Source of the DNA: an uncultured Cellvibrionales bacterium
GTDB taxonomy: Bacteria; Pseudomonadota; Gammaproteobacteria; Pseudomonadales; Porticoccaceae
Direction: 5' to 3'
NCBI GenBank assembly: GCA_913031645.1
Contig: CAJWFB010000005.1
Span: forward strand, 1-47,057
DNA length: 47,057 bases
Shown: positions 17,249 to 27,138 of the stretch, piece after piece
Position numbering within the stretch: position 1 is the first letter of the stretch
Layout: each line of letters opens with the position of its first letter
Translations under genes and position numbers: made by a program
The notes under the pieces: generated by a model
Seen by the model: only the letters and a program-made list of their open reading frames with translations
What the model was told of the DNA's origin: nothing
The model's database searches: none

Positions 17249-18472
17249 GTGATAGTCGGGATTCCTTCGGAAATCAAAACCGGTGAGAAGCGCGTCGCCA
17301 TGTCCCCTGCCAATGTCAAAACATTAACAGACAGAATGGTCAAGGTGCTTATCCAAAAAAATGCGGGTAGCGCAGCTGGCTACCCAGATTCTGAATACAA
17401 AGCTGCTGGCGCAGCTACGATAGCTGACCGAGCAGAGATATTTGCCACGGCTGATATTATTTTACAAGTCCAAAGTTTTGGTTCAAATACTGAAAACAGC
17501 GATTCAGATCTAGCGTTGTTACGTCGTGGTCAGTTGGTGATAGGAATGATGGATCCATTAGCTTCACCACAGGCTGCCAAGGCAGTCGCTGCAACAGGAG
17601 CCAGCGCCATCGCTCTTGAGTTGGTACCACGTATTAGCCGCGCGCAAAGTATGGACGTGCTGTCGTCTATGGCGACCTTAGCCGGCTATAAAGCGGTTTT
17701 GATTGGTGCTTCGGCATCTCCACGTATTTTTCCTATGCTGATGACCGCAGCAGGTACTCTTCAACCCGCTCGTGTGCTCATTATGGGGGTGGGCGTTGCC
17801 GGTCTGCAGGCCTGTGCCACGGCTAAGCGGCTAGGAGCAGTTGTTGAGGCGTACGATGTTCGCCCCGCCGCTAGAGAACAGATTATCTCGGTGGGGGCAA
17901 AGCCTATCGAGTTGGATCTCGATACTGGCGAAACGGAAGGCGCCGGCGGTTACGCTAAAGAGCAGGGGGAAGACTTTCTTCGCCGGCAGCGCGAATTGAT
18001 GACTGAAGTGGTTGCCCAGCAAGATATCATTATTACTACGGCCGCTATTCCCGGGGCAAAGTCACCGATTCTAGTAACAGAAGAGATGGTTATAGCGATG
18101 AAGCCAGGTGCCGTCATAGTGGATCTCGCTGCAGAACGAGGGGGAAACTGTGACCTTACTGAACAAGGGACAACTATTGTTGCCCATGATGTGATTATCG
18201 TAGGCCCTGAGAACGTTCCATCAGACTTGGCTTACCATGCGAGCCAGATGTATGGGAAAAACATGCAAACCCTGTTAGAGCTTATTCTCGATGAAGGCGG
18301 AGATCTTCAGCTTAATTTCGATGATGAAATTGTCGCTGGAACTGTCGTCGCTCATGACGGTGACGTACCTCATACATACATGAGAAAGTTACTTGGCTTG
18401 GATGAAATCAATCCAACAACTCCCCCAGAACAAGAATCGGCTGAAGATACTGCAGCTACCGACCAAGAATAA
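17249..18472 (+). CDS. pntA: NAD(P) transhydrogenase alpha subunit, part 1 (NAD-binding domain I)
   Basis: Soluble NAD(H)-binding domain of the proton-translocating transhydrogenase, which uses the proton gradient to drive NADPH formation from NADH. The 407 residues start 'VGIPSEIKTGEKRVAMSPANVKTL' as in alanine dehydrogenase/PntA proteins and carry the Rossmann motif 'VLIMGVGVAGLQACATAKRLGAVVEAYDVRPAAREQ'. E. coli PntA (510 residues) fuses this domain to membrane helices; here the helices are in a separate downstream gene, the three-subunit arrangement known from alphaproteobacteria such as Rhodospirillum. The acidic, Thr/Pro/Glu-rich tail (about residues 385-407) is not conserved. The start is GTG at 17249, well placed after AAGGAG. 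Confidence 0.94.
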   Translation: MIVGIPSEIKTGEKRVAMSPANVKTLTDRMVKVLIQKNAGSAAGYPDSEYKAAGAATIADRAEIFATADIILQVQSFGSNTENSDSDLALLRRGQLVIGMMDPLASPQAAKAVAATGASAIALELVPRISRAQSMDVLSSMATLAGYKAVLIGASASPRIFPMLMTAAGTLQPARVLIMGVGVAGLQACATAKRLGAVVEAYDVRPAAREQIISVGAKPIELDLDTGETEGAGGYAKEQGEDFLRRQRELMTEVVAQQDIIITTAAIPGAKSPILVTEEMVIAMKPGAVIVDLAAERGGNCDLTEQGTTIVAHDVIIVGPENVPSDLAYHASQMYGKNMQTLLELILDEGGDLQLNFDDEIVAGTVVAHDGDVPHTYMRKLLGLDEINPTTPPEQESAEDTAATDQE

Positions 18473-18484
18473 GAGAAATCATCT

Positions 18485-18766
18485 ATGGAAATCTTAATTT
18501 TACTTTTAGCGTTATTTGTTCTTGCCCTGTTCCTAGGCGTTGAACTGATCACAAAAGTCCCGCCTACACTGCATACCCCGTTGATGTCAGGAACTAATGC
18601 GATTTCCGGTATCACTTTGGTCGGCGCATTGCTGGCAGCAGGTACTAATGGTTCTCCAGCACTGGTTAACTGGCTCGGCTTCACGGCGGTCACACTTGCA
18701 ACGATTAATGTTGTTGGCGGTTATTTAGTGACTAACCGTATGCTTGCTATGTTTAAAAGGAAGTAG
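18485..18766 (+). CDS. NAD(P) transhydrogenase alpha subunit, part 2 (membrane)
   Basis: A 93-residue membrane protein that supplies the C-terminal helices of the alpha subunit. Three hydrophobic segments are visible, with the conserved 'TLHTPLMSGTNAISGI' between the first and second, a hallmark of PntA membrane domains. It follows pntA part 1 by 12 bases and its stop directly abuts pntB, so the three genes are one operon. Together with PntB helices it forms the proton channel. Confidence 0.93.
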   Translation: MEILILLLALFVLALFLGVELITKVPPTLHTPLMSGTNAISGITLVGALLAAGTNGSPALVNWLGFTAVTLATINVVGGYLVTNRMLAMFKRK

Positions 18767-20215
18767 ATGATGAATCCAGACCTGATCAATTTTATTTACT
18801 TATTGTCGGCAACTTTATTTATTCTCGGCATTAAGGGCCTTACAAAACCAAAGACTGCTGTCCGGGGAAACATGCTCTCTGCGTTAGGAATGTTGGTTGC
18901 CGTGGTTGTTACTCTAATAACCATAAATGACGTCGACTTTACCTATGTTATTGCTGGGGTGATTGTCGGCGGTATCATTGGCGGGGTGATGGCCCTGAAA
19001 GTACAGATGACGTCAATGCCTCAAATGGTCGCATTGCTTAATGGTTTTGGTGGCGGTGCCTCTTTGACCATTGCACTGGCAGAATATGCAACTCGAGTTG
19101 GAATGGCGCCGTCAGCTCTGGTTAATTTTTTCGATCCAGTTGTCGTTTCCAGTAATATCTTCGGCGAGGGCTTGGTTGGCACTATTGCGATTTTATCGAT
19201 CGGGCTTACGGTACTCATCGGGGCGGTAACCTTAACCGGTAGCTTAGTTGCCTTTGGCAAGCTTCAAGAATTAATCAAGAAAAGTCGTGGTCTCCCTGGT
19301 GGTCCTATTGGTAATGGTCTTATATTGGCCGGCGCGCTATTTTCGGTCTACCTCTTAGCTAATGATCCTGGTGATGTTGCCGCCATGGCCGCTATTTTAT
19401 CGCTAGCTCTCTTATTGGGGCTGTTCTTGGTGATGCCTATTGGCGGTGCCGATATGCCCGTAGTTATAGCACTACTAAATTCTTACTCAGGCATTGCAGC
19501 AGCCTTAGCCGGGTTCATTCTTGGCAATACGGTACTTATTGTTGCCGGTTCCTTGGTGGGCACCTCCGGTCTTATTTTAACGCAAATAATGTGTGTTGCT
19601 ATGAATCGGTCGCTGGCTAATGTGTTGTTTGGCAAGATGGCTGCCGGTGGCGAAGAGATAGATGCCGATGAAATTTATGCAGGGAAAGTTACTAGCGCCC
19701 AGCCAGATGAAGTAGCGTTGATATTGGAAACGGCTCGGCGGGTTGTTATTGTGCCTGGGTTCGGAATGGCAATGGCTCAAGCTCAGCATGCTGTGCGTGA
19801 GTTGGCAGATGCTATGGAGAAAAATGGTACTGAGGTTGAGTATGGTATTCATCCCGTTGCAGGACGGATGCCAGGCCACATGAATGTATTGCTCGCCGAG
19901 GCCGAAGTGCCCTATGACAAACTGGTTGAGATGGATCGAATTAACCCAACTTTTGAAGATACTGATGTGGTTATTGTCATTGGTGCCAATGATGTAACCA
20001 ATCCAATGGCCAGAGATTCTGAGGGAAGTCCAATTTATGGTATGCCCATTCTCAATGTCGATAAGGCTAAAAATGTTGTGGTGATTAAGCGCTCGCTCAG
20101 CCCCGGTTTCGCTGGACTGCCTAACCCACTGTTTGCGATGGACCATACCATTATGGTGTATGGCGATGGCAAGAAAGCAGTAGTAGAAATGACAACAGCA
20201 CTCAATCAAGCCTAA
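18767..20215 (+). CDS. pntB: NAD(P) transhydrogenase beta subunit
   Basis: Beta subunit of the transhydrogenase, with membrane domain II and the NADP(H)-binding domain III. The 482 residues contain about nine hydrophobic segments in the first ~270 residues, including 'LLNSYSGIAAALAGFILGN', and a C-terminal Rossmann-like domain with 'VVIVPGFGMAMAQAQHAVRELAD', 'GIHPVAGRMPGHMNVLLAEA' and 'DVVIVIGANDVTNPMA'. The length is slightly above E. coli PntB (462). Two ATG codons in tandem (18767, 18770) follow AAAAGGAAG; either can be the start. A long hairpin lies 17 bases downstream. Confidence 0.97.
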   Translation: MMNPDLINFIYLLSATLFILGIKGLTKPKTAVRGNMLSALGMLVAVVVTLITINDVDFTYVIAGVIVGGIIGGVMALKVQMTSMPQMVALLNGFGGGASLTIALAEYATRVGMAPSALVNFFDPVVVSSNIFGEGLVGTIAILSIGLTVLIGAVTLTGSLVAFGKLQELIKKSRGLPGGPIGNGLILAGALFSVYLLANDPGDVAAMAAILSLALLLGLFLVMPIGGADMPVVIALLNSYSGIAAALAGFILGNTVLIVAGSLVGTSGLILTQIMCVAMNRSLANVLFGKMAAGGEEIDADEIYAGKVTSAQPDEVALILETARRVVIVPGFGMAMAQAQHAVRELADAMEKNGTEVEYGIHPVAGRMPGHMNVLLAEAEVPYDKLVEMDRINPTFEDTDVVIVIGANDVTNPMARDSEGSPIYGMPILNVDKAKNVVVIKRSLSPGFAGLPNPLFAMDHTIMVYGDGKKAVVEMTTALNQA

Positions 20216-20231
20216 GATGTTATGAAAAAAT

Positions 20232-20260
20232 AGCTAGCTCTGTTCTAGGCAGAGCTGGCT
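20232..20260. terminator. Strong hairpin downstream of pntB
   Basis: An 11-bp stem (AGCTAGCTCTG at 20232-20242 with CAGAGCTGGCT at 20250-20260, one G-U pair, 7-base loop) begins 17 bases after the pntB stop. It is flanked by A-runs on both sides of the plus strand, so a T-run follows the stem only when read from the minus strand. It may still end or stabilise the pnt transcript, but it is not a textbook plus-strand terminator. Confidence 0.55.
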
Positions 20261-20451
20261 GAAAAAAAATTCTATTTCATCAGTAATCCATCAAGTTGTA
20301 GTAATTGTCTAGCCTAAAACGCCGGCCTAAACCATGACTATGGGCTTCTCATGAAACGCTAATAAACACCAGCTCTCCTGCTCAAATCCAGCTAAGCAGT
20401 TTATTAATTTCCCTTAAGAACAGCCTTTGATGTACTCATTTTCAAGATAAC

Positions 20452-20480
20452 ATTGAAATTTGGGCATATCATCCCCAACT
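20452..20480 (+). promoter_or_regulatory. RpoH (sigma-32)-type promoter for clpB
   Basis: ATTGAAA (20452-20458) and CCCCAACT (20473-20480) are separated by 14 bases and match the heat-shock consensus CTTGAAA / CCCCATNT at 6 of 7 positions and at all but one specified position respectively. The box ends 40 bases before the clpB ATG, giving a short leader. This is the only good promoter in the 305-base gap after pntB. Confidence 0.7.
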
Positions 20481-20520
20481 CTTTTAGTAGACAACGGATT
20501 AAAATTAAAAAGGCAGAGTT

Positions 20521-23100
20521 ATGCGCGCGGAAAAATTTACCAATCAACTTCAACAGGCTTTTGCGGAGGCCCAATCTATTGCGATTGGTAATGATCATTC
20601 GGCTATTGAGGTTGCTCATCTATTCGTTGCGCTGCTCAACCAGCAGGGGGGCAGTGTCCGACCAATTCTTAATCGAGCTGGATTTGATGTAAGTGGCCTG
20701 CAGCAACAATTAAATCAGCAGCTGGATCAGTTAGCCAAGGTCAAATCACCCACCGGAGACGTCAATATTAGTCAAGAGCTTGGGCGTTTGATGAACTTGG
20801 CAGATCGGGCGGCGCAAAAAAATAACGACCACTACATGTCCAGTGAGACGCTCCTGCAAACACTGTTACAAGATTCCGGTCAAATAGGGAAAATGCTGGG
20901 TAAATTTGGAGATACTAAAAAAGCAATTGCCGGTATCGCTAGTGTGCGGGGTGGCGATTCAGTGGATGACCCGGATGCCGAGGGGCAACGCGAGGCACTA
21001 GAAAAATATACCATCGATCTGACGGAAAGTGCGGAAAAGGGTAAGCTTGACCCGGTCATTGGTCGAGATGACGAAATTCGTCGAACCATTCAGGTTTTAC
21101 AGCGCCGCACAAAAAATAACCCTGTATTAATTGGTGAACCGGGCGTGGGGAAAACCGCGATTGTTGAGGGTCTAGCCCAGCGTATTATCAATGGTGAGGT
21201 GCCCGAGGGTTTGAAGAATAAACGAGTGCTTACGCTGGATCTAGGTGCTCTGCTAGCGGGTGCTAAGTTTCGTGGCGACTTCGAAGAGCGCTTAAAAGCG
21301 GTACTAAAAGACCTTTCTAAACAGGAGGGTCAAATCATTCTGTTTATCGATGAGTTGCATACCATGGTCGGTGCAGGCAAAGCCGAGGGTTCTCTGGATG
21401 CTGGCAATATGCTCAAACCGGCATTGGCTAGGGGAGAACTGCATTGTGTTGGTGCAACTACCTTGGATGAATATCGTAAGTTTATTGAGAAAGATGCCGC
21501 CCTTGAACGTCGGTTTCAGAAGGTTCTTGTTGAGGAGCCTAATGAAGAGGACACCATTGCTATATTGAGGGGATTAAAAGAACGCTATGAGGTACATCAT
21601 GGCGTTGAGATTACCGACAGTGCAATCATAGCCGCGGCTCGGCTGTCTGCGCGTTACATTACCGATCGTCAGTTACCCGACAAGGCGATTGATTTGATAG
21701 ATGAGGCGGGCAGCCGTATTCGCATGGAAATCGACTCTAAGCCAGAGGTGATGGACCGGCTTGAACGACGGTTGATTCAGTTAAAAATTGAACGTGAAGC
21801 GATGAAGAAAGAGACCGATTTGGCAGCCAAAAAGCGACAAAAGAAGCTTCAAGAGGACATTGGTAGTTTAGAAAAGGATTATGCTGATCTCGAACAAATC
21901 TGGATGGCTGAAAAAGCCTCTGTGCAAGGCGCTACCCATATTAAAAGTGAACTGGAACAGGCCAAATCTGATTTGGAGATTGCTCACCGCGGGGGTAATT
22001 TAGAGAAAATGGCCGAAATCCAATACAGCATTATCCCTCAGTTGGAAAATCAGCTGGAGGATGCCAGTCATCACGATATCGTAGAGAAACAGTTGTTGCG
22101 TAACAGGGTAACCGAGGACGAAGTGGCTGAGGTGGTTGCTAAGTGGACGGGTATTCCGGTCACTAAGATGCTCGAGGGCGAGCGTGACAAGCTCATGCGC
22201 ATGGAAGAAGTATTGCATCAGCGAGTGATGGGGCAAGGCGAAGCTGTGAAAGCAGTATCTAATGCTGTGCGTCGGGCTCGAGCAGGCTTAGCTGATCCCA
22301 ATCGTCCTAATGGCTCGTTCTTGTTTCTTGGTCCTACTGGCGTGGGTAAGACCGAGCTGTGTAAGTCATTGGCCGAATTTCTGTTCGACAGTGAGGATGC
22401 CATGATTCGGATCGATATGTCGGAATTTATGGAAAAGCATTCTGTGGCAAGGCTGATAGGAGCCCCTCCGGGTTACGTAGGTTATGAAGAGGGCGGCTAT
22501 CTGACTGAAGCGGTGCGTCGTAGACCCTACTCTGTAGTACTTTTAGACGAGGTTGAAAAGGCCCACAGTGATATATTCAACGTGCTGTTACAGGTGCTCG
22601 ATGATGGAAGACTCACGGATGGGCAGGGCCGAACTGTCGATTTTAAGAATACGGTGATCGTTATGACATCCAATCTTGGCTCCGATGTCATTCAGCTGCT
22701 TTCCGGTGAGGACAATTATGAGGTGATGAAATCTGCGGTGATGGATGTAGTTGCCATGAATTTTAGGCCTGAATTTATCAATCGTGTTGATGAGTCAGTG
22801 GTTTTTCATCCGCTGGATAAAACTGAATTACTCGGTATCGCGGGCGTTCAGTTGGGGCTGTTGCAAACACGGTTAGCACTCCATGATTTGGGTTTGAGTC
22901 TTGATGATGATGTGCTTAATCAAATAATGGAGGTTGGCTTTGATCCAGTCTATGGCGCGCGACCCCTAAAGCGAGCCCTTCAGCAACTGGTTGAAAATCC
23001 ACTGGCGGAGGTTATTTTAGAGGGGATGTTCCCTCCAGGAAGCAATGTCCGAGGGCGACTAAAAGATGGGGAAGTTGTGTTTCTTGAAGATCAGAGATAG
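20521..23100 (+). CDS. clpB: ATP-dependent chaperone ClpB
   Basis: Hexameric AAA+ disaggregase that works with DnaK to rescue aggregated proteins after heat stress. The 859 residues match E. coli ClpB (857). Domains in order: Clp N repeat (1-~145), AAA1 with Walker A '[13 protein letters not shown]' near residue 205 and '[16 protein letters not shown]', the coiled-coil middle domain (~410-530) with '[25 protein letters not shown]', AAA2 with '[14 protein letters not shown]' near 605 and '[11 protein letters not shown]', and the C-terminal D2-small domain. '[13 protein letters not shown]' is the pore loop. ClpA is excluded by the middle domain. An RpoH-type promoter lies just upstream, and the 3' end overlaps the convergent LuxR-type gene by 10 bases. 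Confidence 0.98.
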   Translation: MRAEKFTNQLQQAFAEAQSIAIGNDHSAIEVAHLFVALLNQQGGSVRPILNRAGFDVSGLQQQLNQQLDQLAKVKSPTGDVNISQELGRLMNLADRAAQKNNDHYMSSETLLQTLLQDSGQIGKMLGKFGDTKKAIAGIASVRGGDSVDDPDAEGQREALEKYTIDLTESAEKGKLDPVIGRDDEIRRTIQVLQRRTKNNPVLIGEPGVGKTAIVEGLAQRIINGEVPEGLKNKRVLTLDLGALLAGAKFRGDFEERLKAVLKDLSKQEGQIILFIDELHTMVGAGKAEGSLDAGNMLKPALARGELHCVGATTLDEYRKFIEKDAALERRFQKVLVEEPNEEDTIAILRGLKERYEVHHGVEITDSAIIAAARLSARYITDRQLPDKAIDLIDEAGSRIRMEIDSKPEVMDRLERRLIQLKIEREAMKKETDLAAKKRQKKLQEDIGSLEKDYADLEQIWMAEKASVQGATHIKSELEQAKSDLEIAHRGGNLEKMAEIQYSIIPQLENQLEDASHHDIVEKQLLRNRVTEDEVAEVVAKWTGIPVTKMLEGERDKLMRMEEVLHQRVMGQGEAVKAVSNAVRRARAGLADPNRPNGSFLFLGPTGVGKTELCKSLAEFLFDSEDAMIRIDMSEFMEKHSVARLIGAPPGYVGYEEGGYLTEAVRRRPYSVVLLDEVEKAHSDIFNVLLQVLDDGRLTDGQGRTVDFKNTVIVMTSNLGSDVIQLLSGEDNYEVMKSAVMDVVAMNFRPEFINRVDESVVFHPLDKTELLGIAGVQLGLLQTRLALHDLGLSLDDDVLNQIMEVGFDPVYGARPLKRALQQLVENPLAEVILEGMFPPGSNVRGRLKDGEVVFLEDQR

Positions 23101-23951
23101 CCAACCAAAGGATCTCCGCCGACATAGTTACTAAGACTGGCCAAAGAATCAATAAACAGATAAAACAGCTCCGCCTGCGAGGAGACATCTAGTTTAGCAT
23201 AGCTATTTTTGCGATGTAGTTTGACCGTTTCTGGCGAAATTCCCAGGCGCTCAGCAATTGATTTGGTAGAGTGCCCATGCAAAAACAACTGGACTACCTG
23301 AGTCTCGCGATCGGTGAGATAGGCGGTGCCGAAATATTTCAGTGCACTGTCTAATTGTCCGGGTAGTTGACTAATCGGCTCGGTGGTACTCTTCTCTTTG
23401 TTAGACCACTGTAAATTGCAAATGCTCTCAATGATGGGTGCAATATCCTCAAGTATGGAAAGTTGAGTGCGGTTAAATCGTTGGGTCAAGCCTAATCGGC
23501 CCAGTGATATATTAATGAACTGTTCATTGTCAATATGAACGATGTAGCCAACCTCATCTCTAATTTCAGTAAACTTAAAGTAACTGCGGTAATACTCTGT
23601 TTTTTTAAATCCTTCAGGGGCGAGTTCACTGAGGCGATGGAGTCCACCAATACCTCTATCGATGGCAGCGCGATAAAAGGGATCCAGCAAGAATGCACCA
23701 TTTACAAAGCCGTCAATCTGACTTTCTTGTTCTATCGGAGGCATGTCGTTGTAATGGACTTGCGGTTTACTGCCTCCCTGATAATGAACAATGACCGCAT
23801 TATCAAATGGCACAAGCGTTTTCAGCATATTGACTAGCAGTGACGGCATGCTGTCTGCGCCTATCTCTGGCAGGATGGCAGCAAAGTGAAGACTAAAAGT
23901 AGCAAGATGAGTTGTCATATTGGCATAGTAAAGTTTTAAACCGATGTGCAT
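23091..23951 (-). CDS. LuxR-family transcriptional regulator
   Basis: A 286-residue DNA-binding protein whose last ~65 residues form a LuxR/GerE helix-turn-helix: '[56 protein letters not shown]'. The N-terminal ~200 residues are a single sensory-like domain that I do not recognise; it has no receiver Asp pattern and does not look like an autoinducer-binding domain, so the signal is unknown. An internal ATG (residue 12) could be the true start. The gene is divergent from the cytochrome oxidase operon across about 275 bases, which suggests, but does not prove, that it regulates that operon. It converges on clpB with a 10-base overlap. Confidence 0.85.
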   Translation of the reverse strand: MHIGLKLYYANMTTHLATFSLHFAAILPEIGADSMPSLLVNMLKTLVPFDNAVIVHYQGGSKPQVHYNDMPPIEQESQIDGFVNGAFLLDPFYRAAIDRGIGGLHRLSELAPEGFKKTEYYRSYFKFTEIRDEVGYIVHIDNEQFINISLGRLGLTQRFNRTQLSILEDIAPIIESICNLQWSNKEKSTTEPISQLPGQLDSALKYFGTAYLTDRETQVVQLFLHGHSTKSIAERLGISPETVKLHRKNSYAKLDVSSQAELFYLFIDSLASLSNYVGGDPLVGYL

Positions 23952-24171
23952 GAATAATACTGAACAAAGCCTGATGATGTCACAGTATTTCGAAATATAT
24001 GTGGCTTTCAGCCATATTTTAATTTTCTAGATAAGCTTCCTGCAGATTTTTTTCTGTGTGCTAGACTCAAAGAAGAGTTTAAAAATAATTATATATTGGC
24101 GGCTAAAGTCTCAATGCATAGCGTGCTTGATAAAGGCTCTGAATATTTAGTGAGACTAATCGTCCGTCTTT

Positions 24172-24186
24172 TTGGCAAAGTGCCAA
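24172..24186. promoter_or_regulatory. Palindrome upstream of the cytochrome oxidase operon
   Basis: TTGGCA-AAG-TGCCAA is a perfect inverted repeat located 40 bases upstream of the coxB ATG, in the region divergent from the LuxR-type gene. It may be an operator or a 5' UTR hairpin. No -35/-10 pair could be assigned confidently. Confidence 0.4.
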
Positions 24187-24225
24187 CATAAGGCACCTGC
24201 CCTTTGTAACAGGGGTCAAATCAAT

Positions 24226-25356
24226 ATGACTTTTGCAGTTATTTTGGTCGCTATTGTTATTATCTCAGTATTGTTTCATTTCCTCAGTCCATGGCAAGCA
24301 ACGCCACTGGCATCAAATTGGGGTTCTATTGACACAATCATTACTATTACTGTAGTTACTACAGCTATTTTCTTTATTGCCATTGTTGTTTTCATGGCTT
24401 ATTGCGTCTACAAATATCAGGCCGATCCAGAGCGCAGGTCAGAGTATAAACCGGAAAATAAGAAGCTTGAGTGGTGGTTGATTGGCGTCACCACTGTCGC
24501 TATCTGCGGGTTGCTCGCGCCGGGACTAGTGGTATACGACGATTTTGTTCATGTCCCCTCAAACGCTGTGGAGTTTGAGGCCGTCGGTGAGCAATGGCGA
24601 TGGAGCTACCGGCTTCCAGGAGCTGATCAAAAGTTTGGTCGTAGCAGCGTCAGCAGAATGGATGAAATCAATACCTTTGGTCTTGACCCAGATGATGCCA
24701 ATGGGCAAGACGATATTTTAGTAGCTGGTAATCAAATGCACCTTTTGGTTAATCAACCCACCAAAGTTCTTCTGCGCTCCAAAGATGTACTACATGATTT
24801 TTATGTCCCCCAATTTAGAGCCAAGATGGATCTCATTCCGGGCCAGATCACCTATTTTTGGTTTACACCCACGGTGCCAGGAACCTTTGAAATTCTCTGT
24901 GCTGAATACTGTGGCATTGGTCATTACAACATGCGTGGTCAAATTGTTGTCGATACAGCCTCTGATTATCAGCAATGGTTATCAGAGCAAATTACCTTTG
25001 CCCAGGTACTTACCGGAGGCACCGTTGAGGGGCTGGTTGAACAAGGCCAACTGTTAGCGTCCAGTCGTGGTTGCCTTGCCTGTCATAGTATCAATGGAGG
25101 TCCTAGTTTAGGCCCAGGGTGGCTCGACTTGTTTGGTGCTAAAGAAAGTCTTGTTGATGGCAGTGAGGTACTTGTCGATGCCGACTACCTCATTGAATCT
25201 ATTGTTGATCCCGCGGCAAAGATTGTCGCGGGCTATCCACCTGTAATGGTTGCCTACCAATTTAGCGACGAGCAACTCGAAAGTTTAGTGGCGTATATTG
25301 AGTCTCTATCTAGTGAGAGCGCTGAACCATCCAATAAACAGCCGGTTGAGGAGTAA
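24226..25356 (+). CDS. coxB: Cytochrome c oxidase subunit II with fused cytochrome c domain
   Basis: Electron-entry subunit of a heme-copper oxidase. The 376-residue protein has a hydrophobic N-terminal segment that could be a signal or extra helix, a second membrane helix pair (around residues 35-60 and 80-105), and the CuA domain with the ligands in 'KDVLHDFYVPQFRAKMDLIPG' (His) and 'CAEYCGIGHYNM' (two Cys, Glu carbonyl, His, Met). A C-terminal cytochrome c domain follows, with the heme motif C-L-A-C-H and a distal Met probably in 'YPPVMVAYQ'. This fused form is typical of caa3-like and CoxM-type oxidases. The ATG at 24226 is preferred over a TTG at 24172 inside the palindrome; AGGGG at 24211-24215 is the Shine-Dalgarno and could pair with CCCT at 24200-24203. 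Confidence 0.93.
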   Translation: MTFAVILVAIVIISVLFHFLSPWQATPLASNWGSIDTIITITVVTTAIFFIAIVVFMAYCVYKYQADPERRSEYKPENKKLEWWLIGVTTVAICGLLAPGLVVYDDFVHVPSNAVEFEAVGEQWRWSYRLPGADQKFGRSSVSRMDEINTFGLDPDDANGQDDILVAGNQMHLLVNQPTKVLLRSKDVLHDFYVPQFRAKMDLIPGQITYFWFTPTVPGTFEILCAEYCGIGHYNMRGQIVVDTASDYQQWLSEQITFAQVLTGGTVEGLVEQGQLLASSRGCLACHSINGGPSLGPGWLDLFGAKESLVDGSEVLVDADYLIESIVDPAAKIVAGYPPVMVAYQFSDEQLESLVAYIESLSSESAEPSNKQPVEE

Positions 25357-25359
25357 TCT

Positions 25360-27108
25360 ATGGCTTATGTAGATGATGCAGAACATGAAGAACTCCATGA
25401 GCCAACGAGCTTTTATGCGAAATATGTATGGAGTCAAGATCATAAAGTCATCGCTATACAGTACTCCCTAACTGCAATTGCGGTAGGGCTAGTAGCTCTC
25501 GTTCTCTCTGGCATGATGCGCATGCAAATAGGGTTTCCTGGCAGCATAGACATGGACTCTACCGGTTATTATCAGGCTATGACAATGCATGGCATGATCA
25601 TGGTTATTTATTTGCTTACAGCACTTTTTTTGGGTGGTTTCGGTAACTATCTGATTCCACTGATGGTCGGTGCTAGAGACATGGTTTTCCCCTTTGTAAA
25701 TATGCTCAGCTATTGGTTTTATCTAGTATCGGTTCTCGTACTGATAGCCAGCTTCTTTGTCCCAGGGGGGCCCACAGGAGCAGGTTGGACTCTCTATCCT
25801 CCGCAGGCGATCACCGCAGGCACGCCGGGTTCTGAGTGGGGTATTATCTTAATGTTGGTGTCTCTGATTATTTTTATTATCGCGGCCACCATGGGCGGAC
25901 TAAATTATGTAACCACTGTTCTGCAAGCTCGTACCCACGGAATGACAATGTTCAGACTACCGCTAACGGTTTGGGGGATTTTTGTCGCAACCATCCTTGC
26001 TCTATTAGCGTTTCCTGCATTGTTTGTCAGTGGGATTATGATGTTACTTGACCAAACTATTGGCACTAGTTTTTTTATGCCAGAGATGATGCAGTTCGGT
26101 ACTCAACTGGATCATACCGGTGGTAGCCCCATCTTGTTTCAGCATCTGTTTTGGTTTTTTGGTCATCCAGAGGTCTACATCGTTGCCTTACCCGCATTTG
26201 GCTTAGTGTCAGATTTAATCAGTGTTCATGCGAGACGCAGTATATTCGGTTACAGAATGATGGTTTGGGCAATCGTAGCCATAGGTGTGCTCAGTTTTGT
26301 AGTCTGGGCTCACCACATGTATGTCAGTGGTATGAACCCTTATTTTGGCTTTTTCTTTGCTACCACTACGCTTGTGATTGCAGTACCTACGGCCCTTAAA
26401 GTCTATAACTGGGTATTAACTCTTTGGCGTGGAAATATCCATCTCACTGTGCCCATGCTGTTTTCATTAGCGTTTATTGTGACTTTTTTGGTAGGCGGTT
26501 TGACGGGGCTATTCCTGGGTAATGTAGTGGTTGATATTCCTTTGTCAGACACTTACTTTGTCGTCGCGCACTTCCACATGGTTATGGGTGTGGCACCCAT
26601 TCTTGTGGTTTTTGGCGCCATCTATCATTGGTACCCAAAAATTACCGGCCGCATGCTTCATGACGGTATTGGTCAGTTACATTTTTGGATAACTTTTCTG
26701 GGTACCTATCTCATTTATTTTCCCATGCATTACTTAGGTTTTCTCGGTATGCCACGACGATATTACGCCTACGAAGACTATCAGTTCATTCCTGATTCAG
26801 CTCAGAGCTTAAATGCCTTTATTACTGTGGTTGCAATTGCAGTGGGTATTAGCCAATTATTATTTTTATATAATCTTGTCTACAGTCTGTTTAAAGGCAA
26901 GCCCTCAGGTGGGAACCCGTGGCGCGCTAATTCACTCGAATGGTTAACCCCAGATACACCGCCTAAACATGGTAATTGGGGCGAGTCGATGCCCGTCGTG
27001 CATCGCTGGGCCTATGATTATGGGGTACCCGAAGCCGAGCTTGATTATGTCCCTCAAACTATTTCAGCAGATCAGGTACCTGTCCATGAGAGTGATTTGG
27101 ATGAATAG
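25360..27108 (+). CDS. coxA: Cytochrome c oxidase subunit I
   Basis: Catalytic subunit carrying the low-spin heme, the heme-copper centre and proton channels. In the 582 residues the key elements are 'MTMHGMIMVIYLL' (low-spin heme His), 'WFFGHPEVYIVALPAFG' (CuB His and the cross-linked Tyr of the A-type family), 'WAHHMYVSGM' (two CuB His), 'TALKVYNW' (K-channel Lys region) and 'VVAHFHMVMG' (heme His pair). Twelve or more membrane segments are evident. The gene starts 3 bases after coxB with GAGGAG as Shine-Dalgarno. The set of ligands is complete, so the enzyme should be active. Confidence 0.97.
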   Translation: MAYVDDAEHEELHEPTSFYAKYVWSQDHKVIAIQYSLTAIAVGLVALVLSGMMRMQIGFPGSIDMDSTGYYQAMTMHGMIMVIYLLTALFLGGFGNYLIPLMVGARDMVFPFVNMLSYWFYLVSVLVLIASFFVPGGPTGAGWTLYPPQAITAGTPGSEWGIILMLVSLIIFIIAATMGGLNYVTTVLQARTHGMTMFRLPLTVWGIFVATILALLAFPALFVSGIMMLLDQTIGTSFFMPEMMQFGTQLDHTGGSPILFQHLFWFFGHPEVYIVALPAFGLVSDLISVHARRSIFGYRMMVWAIVAIGVLSFVVWAHHMYVSGMNPYFGFFFATTTLVIAVPTALKVYNWVLTLWRGNIHLTVPMLFSLAFIVTFLVGGLTGLFLGNVVVDIPLSDTYFVVAHFHMVMGVAPILVVFGAIYHWYPKITGRMLHDGIGQLHFWITFLGTYLIYFPMHYLGFLGMPRRYYAYEDYQFIPDSAQSLNAFITVVAIAVGISQLLFLYNLVYSLFKGKPSGGNPWRANSLEWLTPDTPPKHGNWGESMPVVHRWAYDYGVPEAELDYVPQTISADQVPVHESDLDE

Positions 27109-27138
27109 TAAGACCAACCGATTTCAGTGGAGAGAGTT

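Noticed and set aside
19577-20209. A 210-codon open frame on the minus strand opposite pntB
   Set aside because: It lies entirely inside pntB in antisense, its composition is rich in His, Ile and Asn as expected of a shadow, and it has no recognisable domain.
24172-24225. TTG start adding 18 residues to cytochrome oxidase subunit II
   Set aside because: The TTG is part of the palindrome and the extension is not signal-like; ATG 24226 has AGGGG at good spacing.
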